NCBI GenBank assembly: GCA_003445095.1
Contig: DLVS01000487.1
Coordinates: forward strand, 1-10,546
DNA from: Verrucomicrobiales bacterium
Lineage (GTDB): Bacteria; Verrucomicrobiota; Verrucomicrobiia; Limisphaerales; UBA9464
Direction: 5' to 3'
Length of the DNA: 10,546 nucleotides
Shown here in pieces: positions 5,754 to 10,546 of this stretch. Positions within the stretch are counted from its first letter, which is position 1; every line of letters begins with the position of its first letter. The position numbers and the translations under genes are program-made. The notes beneath the pieces were generated by a model. That model did not search any database and was not told the DNA's origin. It was given only the letters and a program-made list of their open reading frames with translations.

Positions 5754-7089
5754 CACAACTTGAAGCTCACGAGGTCATCATCGGATGAATCGGGAGCGAC
5801 GATTCCTCGGGACACTTCTTCCTCAACCGTCTGGGCGGCCTCCGGCTTCTTCAGAAAATCGCCCGAAAAGCAGTCGCGCCACTGCACCCCGGGATTCTGC
5901 TCCAACACGTTGAGAAGGCCGACAAATGAACGAACGATGTCCCGGGGCGTCTTAAAAAACTCTGCGCCGAGGGTTTCGTTCGCCTTCTGAAGCACCGCAA
6001 CTAGCGCGTCGTCAGGCACGACGTACTTCTGAGGGTCTCCCTGGGCGTGAACGTGTCGGATGTTGCGAAGCAGAACGAAGAGATCCTCGGCGGATAAACT
6101 GGTGAGGCGAATCACCGGCCCGGAGAAATCTACAATTCCGTTCCCTGCAACCGATTCTCCGCCAGGCGGGTCCGAAGCGCCTCGTAACTGAACAGGCCGC
6201 ACCGTTTGTCCTCCAGGCATTCGTCGGTGCCCGCCAGAAGGAAGCCCAAACCCGACACGCTTCCCTGAAGGCAGTCGTTGAGGATCGTCAAGATGGCTTC
6301 GTAGTTTGCCTGTCGCGCTCGGGCGCTCGGCAGGCGATGTGACAAGACCACCAACTCGTCGAGTCCGACGAGCAGACCCGAGTACCCAGCTTTCTGACAA
6401 AAAGCCGCCAGCAGCTTCAAGCTGTCGTACAGGTTGTCGTCATCAATGATCCGCCGCACCCCCAACAACTCGCGCGCTTCAGTCTTTGTTGAAAACTCAC
6501 CTCGTAGCCAACGAAGTGCCGCCGCCCGAAGACCGTCGTTTCCGGCGAGATGCGCCTCGTAGTAGATCCCGAGAACTTCAGCAAACTCGAACCCACCCAC
6601 ATGTTCTTGGAGTTCTCTCAGATCGAGGGCGATTCGCTTTTTTACGTCCTCAGTCGATCCCCCGGCCTGGGTCACCTGGTGATGTAGCCCAGAAATTCAG
6701 CCCTCGACCAAATTTCGGACCGCTCCCCCTTCCGGCTTTCCCTTGGTGGCAAGATTCCTCATCAGCTCGGACCAGAGCGCCCGCCCCTCTCCTTGGGTCG
6801 CCTGAATCCGTCGCTCCATGGTGAAGTCCGCCTGGACAACAACCAGGCGTTTCTGGAGCGCCAACGTCCGCACCAGGTTCAGAAAGAAGCTCTTTCCACT
6901 CCCGAACCGGCCAATCACCACCCGGAAAGAGGATCCCGCCTGAGTGATCCGTTCCAAGTCCGCGAGGACTGCGGACACTTCAGGCTTACGGCCCACTTGG
7001 ATTAGATGGAGGCCAAGTTTCGGCACAAGGCCGGCTTGCAACGATTGGAGAATGGCGTCGCGCTCGCGGCGCTTGATTGGTTCAGACAT
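5753..7089 (-). pseudogene. sngB: BrxD/DUF2791-type ATPase, Shango SngB, interrupted twice
   Basis: The reading starts at ATG 7089 (MSEPIKRRERDAILQSLQAG), eight bases inside sngA. Walker A is IGRFGSGKSFF (Lys66). The frame then meets TGA at 6697-6699, directly after KPEGGAVRNLVEG. The same frame continues ISGLHHQ and TQAGGSTEDVKKRIALDLRE, holds Walker B LLVGLDEL (about 240-246) and a sensor-like GFLLAGTDE, and ends prematurely at TAG 6130-6132 after LAENRLQGTEL. Restoring one G there (TTG GTA GAT) joins VDFSGPVIRLTSLSAEDLFV, TPRDIVRSFVGLLNVLEQNP and an acidic tail, DSSDDDLVSFKL. The repaired length is 445 aa, normal for BrxD-like ATPases, and reads continuously across both lesions. A TGG-to-TGA change is the simplest cause of the first. 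Both could be assembly errors. In Shango this ATPase acts with the TerB protein and the helicase. Confidence 0.85.
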
Positions 7090-9325
7090 GGCTTTGGTTC
7101 GATAGGAGTTGGCGATGCACGATGATGATATCCTCGCCTTCCAAGAGTTGATCGCCCAAATACTCGTTCGACCACTCGTTCAAAGCCTCCATCAGGCCAA
7201 AGGGCATCAGCTGGTGCCGGCGAGCAACGTCATCGAATGCGGCGCGAGTCCACTGCTCGGCCTGTAGCAGCTCGCGAATGGCGGGATGAAACCGCGCTTC
7301 CAGATGAGGGAATGAAGCCGGAGATTGCGATGGACCCGGAGTCTGGTTCGTTGGCATCGGTGCCAGAGACGGCGTCACTATCTGGGTTGGGGTGCTGGCG
7401 ACCGTCGAGTTGTCCTCGGGCTCCTCCATTGCCCTCGCCAAGAGTCCAATCACCTCGTTGGTTTCTGCCGAGATCGCCGCAATTCGGGACATGTCGAGCA
7501 CCAGGGCATTCGGATCACGTCCCGCAGCCTTTCGAAGCGGAATCTTCTCCCCGGACGAGTCAGCCGACGGCTCCTGGATGACGACCTCGCCGCCAGGGGT
7601 AGCGAGGCCCCGGATCAGCGTATCGAGGATTTCTTGCGGCAGGTCCAGAGCGGCGAAAATGCGCCCCAGCGCCTTGTGCTCTTTCGGAGAAATCACCGAG
7701 TCGGCGGCGGCAACTTCGACCAGGAATTGGGCGATGACGTGGTGCTTCTCTTTCGGCACGCGCTTCGCGGTCCGCCCCAGGGTCACTTTTGCCGCCGCCG
7801 GGTTTCGCGCGAGCAGGGTCTCCAAGACAATCAGTCGCTGGTGCTCCTGAGGAGAGAACTGATGCTGTGCTTCGATGAAAACGCGAAACCGATCCAACTC
7901 GCTGCGTTCAACCGTTCCATCGGCCGCGGCAACCAGAAGACAGAGTTGGAGCAGTGCCGATGCGCCGAGAAAGTGTGCGGATGGTTTTTCGACCGGCCCG
8001 CCAACCGGCGGGAAGATTCCAAGCTCCTGGCTGCCCCAGTAGTTCCCGGCTCCGAATCGCGGATCCGGCTCAAGGCAGTAGCCGAACTCCTGGACGGCAG
8101 ATGCAATCTCCCGGCTTTCGGAAACCGTGAAGGTATCTTTGTTATCCCGGTTCAACGCACCGGCAACTTGGTTCGCCGTCAGACAGAGAAATCCGAACTC
8201 GATCTGATTTTTCTTCAGTGCCTCCGCCCATCTCTCGGAAAACGGATTCGAATTGCCGGCGGAAACGTAGTCTCCAACGGTTGGAAACACGTGTGTGCCC
8301 GGACGGGTCGGTTGGCTATCCGGACTGAGGTCTGCGATGGTCAGTGGGACAATGGGAGCGAAGGCCCCGGACTTTCGAGAAGCGATAAAATCACCTCGGT
8401 GAAGGAAATTCTCGATGGCATCCGACGGATCGAGCCGCTCGAAGTTGAGCCGTTTGACCGTCGAGCGAGTGATCGCTGCGGAGAGGATCGCGTGATTCTC
8501 CGTGTGTCCCGTCCGGGAATCGAAGACATCCGCCCAAGCGGTCGCGAGAACGACATCCAGAGGTAGAAGTGCAAACGCCTCCCGGGCCACCCTGAGCAGG
8601 CATCCAGCGACGTAGTCCGCGTAAATTTCGTTGAAGCGCGCCTTCGGCATCGCCTTGGATGACAACCTTCCCGTCGCCGTTAGGGATTTCATCTCATGGG
8701 GAATCACTCGATCCGCATTGACGCTGACGGAAACCTCAATCACCGACGCGCCTCGAACTTGAAAGGTCAGCAAAGAACCCAGATCCGACATCTCCGAGAA
8801 CGGTGCGAGCTCTGCGAGAACTCGCGAATAGGCTTCGGAACTCCCCGACAGAACTTCTTGTGCAAGCTGCGTTTGATCGCGCCAATTCGAAAGCGCACTT
8901 TCGTATGCCGCACATTTCTCGGTAAACTCCTGCTCGTCTGCCCGCGTGGCGACCAACAATTCCAACGCGAAGGCCTCCATCTGCTTAGAGGCTTTGCCGA
9001 GGAGTTTGTCGAGGAAGCCCGGTGAGTATCCGTCGCGACGTGAGATCACGTCCCCGGCACGGCGATGCTCCTGGATCGGCGCCAGTGGTGGAGGGGTCGC
9101 TGAAAGCGCTTCCCAATCCCCAAACGGCCCACATTCCTTGTGGATCGAGGTCAGTACCTCGATCTGGCTCATGAATGCGCTGAATTCGACCCGCGCCCGC
9201 TCTTGCGCCGATAGCCTCGCCGATTCCTTTGATTGGCTTTGGATCTGACGGTACCTGGCCCGTGATTCGCGTTCGTGGCGTCGGGCCGCAGCTTCGATGG
9301 AGCGAAGCGTCTGGTTCCAACTCAT
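7082..9325 (-). CDS. sngA: TerB-domain protein, Shango SngA (747 aa)
   Basis: The N-terminus (residues 10-60) is highly charged and probably coiled coil (EAAARRHERESRARYRQIQS). Residues 100-450 form a large region without motifs I can name. A TerB-like domain follows at about 453-570, shown by the paired acidic helices ALLQLCLLVAAADGTVERSE and VEVAAADSVISPKEHKALGR. After a Pro/Thr/Gln-rich linker (about 640-675) comes a TerB-C-like ending (677-740: FHPAIRELL, AFDDVARRHQLMPFGLMEAL, EWSNEYLGDQLLEGED). TerB domains are helical metal-binding modules, shared with tellurite-resistance loci and several predicted defence systems. There are no transmembrane segments, so it should be cytoplasmic. The gene is intact, first in the operon, and overlaps sngB by 8 nt (ATGTCTGA). 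The start has a modest Shine-Dalgarno (AAGGG about 9 nt upstream). TerB plus ATPase plus helicase identifies Shango. Confidence 0.85.
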   Translation of the reverse strand: MSWNQTLRSIEAAARRHERESRARYRQIQSQSKESARLSAQERARVEFSAFMSQIEVLTSIHKECGPFGDWEALSATPPPLAPIQEHRRAGDVISRRDGYSPGFLDKLLGKASKQMEAFALELLVATRADEQEFTEKCAAYESALSNWRDQTQLAQEVLSGSSEAYSRVLAELAPFSEMSDLGSLLTFQVRGASVIEVSVSVNADRVIPHEMKSLTATGRLSSKAMPKARFNEIYADYVAGCLLRVAREAFALLPLDVVLATAWADVFDSRTGHTENHAILSAAITRSTVKRLNFERLDPSDAIENFLHRGDFIASRKSGAFAPIVPLTIADLSPDSQPTRPGTHVFPTVGDYVSAGNSNPFSERWAEALKKNQIEFGFLCLTANQVAGALNRDNKDTFTVSESREIASAVQEFGYCLEPDPRFGAGNYWGSQELGIFPPVGGPVEKPSAHFLGASALLQLCLLVAAADGTVERSELDRFRVFIEAQHQFSPQEHQRLIVLETLLARNPAAAKVTLGRTAKRVPKEKHHVIAQFLVEVAAADSVISPKEHKALGRIFAALDLPQEILDTLIRGLATPGGEVVIQEPSADSSGEKIPLRKAAGRDPNALVLDMSRIAAISAETNEVIGLLARAMEEPEDNSTVASTPTQIVTPSLAPMPTNQTPGPSQSPASFPHLEARFHPAIRELLQAEQWTRAAFDDVARRHQLMPFGLMEALNEWSNEYLGDQLLEGEDIIIVHRQLLSNQSHV

Positions 9326-9521
9326 GCCCAGTGCCCTTCGTTGGAGTTAAGATCTGCCATGGTTTAGGAAGCTTGGATCTGCTAACAACTCTTCGGATTG
9401 AACAAAAACACAGTCCGTTCAGCAACTGGAGAGCGCAATGCCCTCGGACCGCCCATCACCCCTCGGGCGATAAGGAAACGTCCCGTTGGGCCGCTGCTCC
9501 ATGACTGGGCTCCGCGCCACT

Positions 9522-9597
9522 GAACCGGACCAGTCCTCCGCACGCCCGCGCCAGCAAAGCCTGTCACGTTCCTGCTCGTGGAGGACTGGTCCGGTTC
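9522..9597. repeat. Perfect 18-bp inverted repeat with 40-bp spacer
   Basis: GAACCGGACCAGTCCTCC (9522-9539) is exactly complementary to GGAGGACTGGTCCGGTTC (9580-9597). Each arm also contains its own small dyad, GGAC-CA-GTCC. With no T-run on either side it does not look like a terminator. It could be a long cruciform or ssDNA hairpin, or a pair of oppositely oriented protein-binding sites between divergent genes. Confidence 0.85.
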
Positions 9598-9633
9598 GGC
9601 CGTGTCGTCTCCGCCCAAATCATTTTAAGCGGA

Positions 9634-9650
9634 CAGCCCGTACCGGGCTG
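9634..9650. repeat. 7-bp GC hairpin with tri-nucleotide loop
   Basis: CAGCCCG-TAC-CGGGCTG forms a tight perfect stem with a 3-nt loop. It lies between the 18-bp inverted repeat and the terminator-like structure, in the presumed leader of the 187-aa gene. No T-tract follows it on either strand. Confidence 0.65.
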
Positions 9651-9661
9651 ACTGATCGGAC

Positions 9662-9739
9662 CATTCCCCGGTGATGCGGGGTGTTTCAGGAGTGAGCGAA
9701 AACACCCCTCCTCCCCGGGGAATGTTTTTTGGGGAGGAG
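9662..9739 (+). promoter_or_regulatory. Terminator/antiterminator-like leader element
   Basis: The outer stem CATTCCCCGG (9662-9671) pairs with CCGGGGAATG (9715-9724) and encloses a second stem, GGGGTGTTT (9678-9686) with AAACACCCC (9700-9708). The outer stem is followed immediately by TTTTTT (9725-9730), the form of an intrinsic terminator. A competing pairing exists: CTCCTCCCC (9708-9716) with GGGGAGGAG (9731-9739). It shares 9715-9716 with the outer stem and 9708 with the inner one, and it buries the T-run in its loop, so the two folds exclude each other at full length. The element ends 19 nt before the ATG of the downstream gene and has no gene upstream on this strand, so it fits transcriptional attenuation better than gene-end termination. 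The ligand or trigger is unknown. Confidence 0.6.
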
Positions 9740-9758
9740 AACAACCAAGGAGAAAACC

Positions 9759-10322
9759 ATGAATCAGAACAACCAAACCATTAATTACGACTTAGGACAC
9801 TTCGAAGGTTTCAACTTTCGAACCGAGTCCGCGATCGAACGCGCGCTTACCGCGCAGGATATCGTTGCTTGGAACCACGATCGTGACGGCGAGGCGGAAT
9901 TTTGGCCCGCGGGGAACAAACCGGAGCTTTCGGTAGTCTTTGAGGGACAGAATTGCGTGACCGCGTCCGAGCTGCTCGCTCTCGCGTCGTTGCTCGATGA
10001 CTTGGGCGGCGACACACAAGAAAACTACCTCTCGGTGTACTTTGCCGTCGCCATCCACGGCGGGAGCCTTGGGAAGCTCACCGCCGATCAAATCAGGGAT
10101 CAGGCGCCCTGCTGTTTCTTCGGGACGAACTTTACCGATGTGCGCCGCGAAGCCGCGTTCGAACTGTTTGAGCTGTACTATCCAGAGTTGTACCGGATTT
10201 GGGAATCTACACCGTGCGACGGTCTCATCTTTGACACAGACCGGTTTCTCGATTCGCCATCCTTGACCGTAGCCGAAGTTCACCTCGGCAGCGAGGTGGC
10301 TGTGCTCGTATCGCTCTGGTAA
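9759..10322 (+). CDS. Strongly acidic protein of unknown function (187 aa)
   Basis: I do not recognise the family. ATG 9759 is chosen because AAGGAG (9747-9752) lies at the right distance; the frame is open further upstream, but that part (9729-9758) lies in the structured leader. The product begins MNQNNQTINYDLGHFEGFNF and includes NHDRDGEAEFWPAGNKPELS, LLALASLLDDLGGD, FAVAIHGGSLGKLTADQIRD and FELFELYYPELYRIWESTPC, ending VAEVHLGSEVAVLVSLW. By hand count it has 30 Asp/Glu against 10 Lys/Arg, so it is very acidic, with no signal peptide or membrane segment. The charge and size resemble DNA-mimic anti-restriction proteins, but no ArdA, ArdB or Ocr motif is visible, so that is inference. It is transcribed alone, away from sngA, and is followed by an intrinsic terminator 24 nt after its stop. 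Confidence 0.8.
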   Translation: MNQNNQTINYDLGHFEGFNFRTESAIERALTAQDIVAWNHDRDGEAEFWPAGNKPELSVVFEGQNCVTASELLALASLLDDLGGDTQENYLSVYFAVAIHGGSLGKLTADQIRDQAPCCFFGTNFTDVRREAAFELFELYYPELYRIWESTPCDGLIFDTDRFLDSPSLTVAEVHLGSEVAVLVSLW

Positions 10323-10346
10323 TCTCAACTCGGAAACGACCTCACA

Positions 10347-10391
10347 CGGAGTCGGTGGGCCTTTGCGCCTCGCCGGCTCCGCTCTCTTTTT
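10347..10391 (+). terminator. Intrinsic terminator of the acidic-protein gene
   Basis: CGGAGTCGGTG (10347-10357) pairs with CGCCGGCTCCG (10371-10381) as an 11-bp RNA stem with two G-U pairs and a 13-nt loop. The pyrimidine run CTCTCTTTTT follows (10382-10391). It lies 24 nt after the stop codon. Confidence 0.65.
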
Positions 10392-10488
10392 CTCCCGCAC
10401 ATTCATCCCTATGGCGTTCGCAACGACTCTGGCGGAACCGAGTCGCAAAACAGGGTTCGGGCAGTGCAAACGCGGAAAAGAGCGGAGT

Positions 10489-10546
10489 TAATAGTTTTCC
10501 ACAGGGGGAGCTGACGAAGTGAGGCTCCCCCTGTGGAAAACTATTA
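10489..10546. repeat. Perfect 23-bp palindrome with two DnaA-box-like sites, at window edge
   Basis: Bases 10489-10511 are exactly complementary to 10524-10546, with a 12-nt loop (TGACGAAGTGAG). The arms run from TAATAG through TTTTCCACA to GGGGGAGC. TTTTCCACA (10495-10503 on plus, 10532-10540 on minus) matches the DnaA-box consensus TTWTNCACA in inverted orientation. The right arm ends at the last base of the window, so the repeat may be longer. Candidates are a replication or transfer-associated palindrome, a mobile-element end or a dispersed palindromic repeat. Confidence 0.85.

Larger units (their letters stand above)
9326..9758. other. Non-coding, hairpin-rich spacer between divergent genes
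   Basis: These 433 nt separate sngA (minus) from the 187-aa gene (plus), so both promoters should lie here. No convincing protein gene is present. On the minus strand a 12-codon frame (ATG 9360-9358, TGA 9324-9322) overlaps the sngA start. The distal half holds three separate dyads (9522-9597, 9634-9650, 9662-9724), an unusual density. I could not place a confident -35/-10 pair for either gene. Confidence 0.6.

Noticed and set aside
6697..6699. UGA read as tryptophan or selenocysteine
   Set aside because: Other intact genes here end in TGA and use TGG for Trp, no selenocysteine-insertion hairpin was evident, and a second lesion in the same gene favours decay or sequence error.
7325..8566. 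413-codon open frame on the plus strand
   Set aside because: It lies fully antisense to sngA; its composition is Arg-rich and without domain signatures, while the minus-strand frame has TerB motifs and operon overlaps.
9759..10322. ArdA, ArdB or KlcA identity for the acidic protein
   Set aside because: Only the acidity and size fit; no family motif could be recognised, so no symbol or family was assigned.
9792..10469. 225-codon minus-strand frame opposite the acidic protein gene
   Set aside because: It is a mirror of the 9759-10322 gene, which has a good Shine-Dalgarno and a terminator. The minus frame crosses that terminator and has shadow-like composition.
10411..10491. 26-codon frame starting ATG 10411
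   Set aside because: No ribosome binding site, just behind a terminator, and no recognisable protein features.

Overview
The window is GC-rich bacterial DNA with the look of an accessory (defence/mobility) island. It has a tyrosine-recombinase gene at the left edge, a run of toxin-antitoxin (TA) modules, a three-gene phage-defence operon, and a highly structured non-coding stretch leading into an acidic protein of unknown function. No core gene fixes the taxon. The small protein family at 726-983 and the dense mix of PIN-domain TA modules fit Verrucomicrobiota, Planctomycetota or similar lineages, but this is only an impression. The standard genetic code is in use: UGA ends several intact genes and UGG is used for Trp throughout.

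Left part (1-1675): the N-terminal 155 codons of a XerC/D-like tyrosine recombinase run off the left edge on the minus strand. A divergent pair of small plus-strand genes follows; the first appears frameshifted (about 551-765) and the second is intact (726-983). Next is a TA pair in which the COG1569-type PIN toxin is broken at three places (about 1022-1473) while its ribbon-helix-helix antitoxin is intact (1445-1675).

Middle part (1725-3370): two further TA modules lie in tandem on the minus strand, UPF0175 antitoxin/DUF3368 PIN toxin (2464-1725) and AbrB-type antitoxin/VapC PIN toxin (3330-2666). Each pair shares a 4-nt ATGA overlap and each has a recognisable sigma70-type promoter with dyad symmetry inside it.

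Defence operon (9325-3438, minus strand): TerB-domain protein, BrxD/DUF2791-type ATPase and Lhr-like DEAD/DEAH helicase, in that order and with overlapping start/stop codons. This is the composition of the Shango anti-phage system (sngA-sngB-sngC). The central ATPase gene carries two lesions, an in-frame TGA at 6697-6699 and a one-base deletion near 6133. The operon as read would therefore not make a full-length ATPase unless these are sequence errors or are bypassed.

Right part (9326-10546): between divergent sngA and the 187-aa gene (9759-10322) lie an 18-bp perfect inverted repeat, a 7-bp GC hairpin, and a nested hairpin followed by six T's with a mutually exclusive alternative pairing (terminator/antiterminator logic). 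The 187-aa product is strongly acidic and unrecognised. It is followed by an intrinsic terminator and by a 23-bp perfect palindrome that ends exactly at the window edge and carries two inverted DnaA-box-like sequences.
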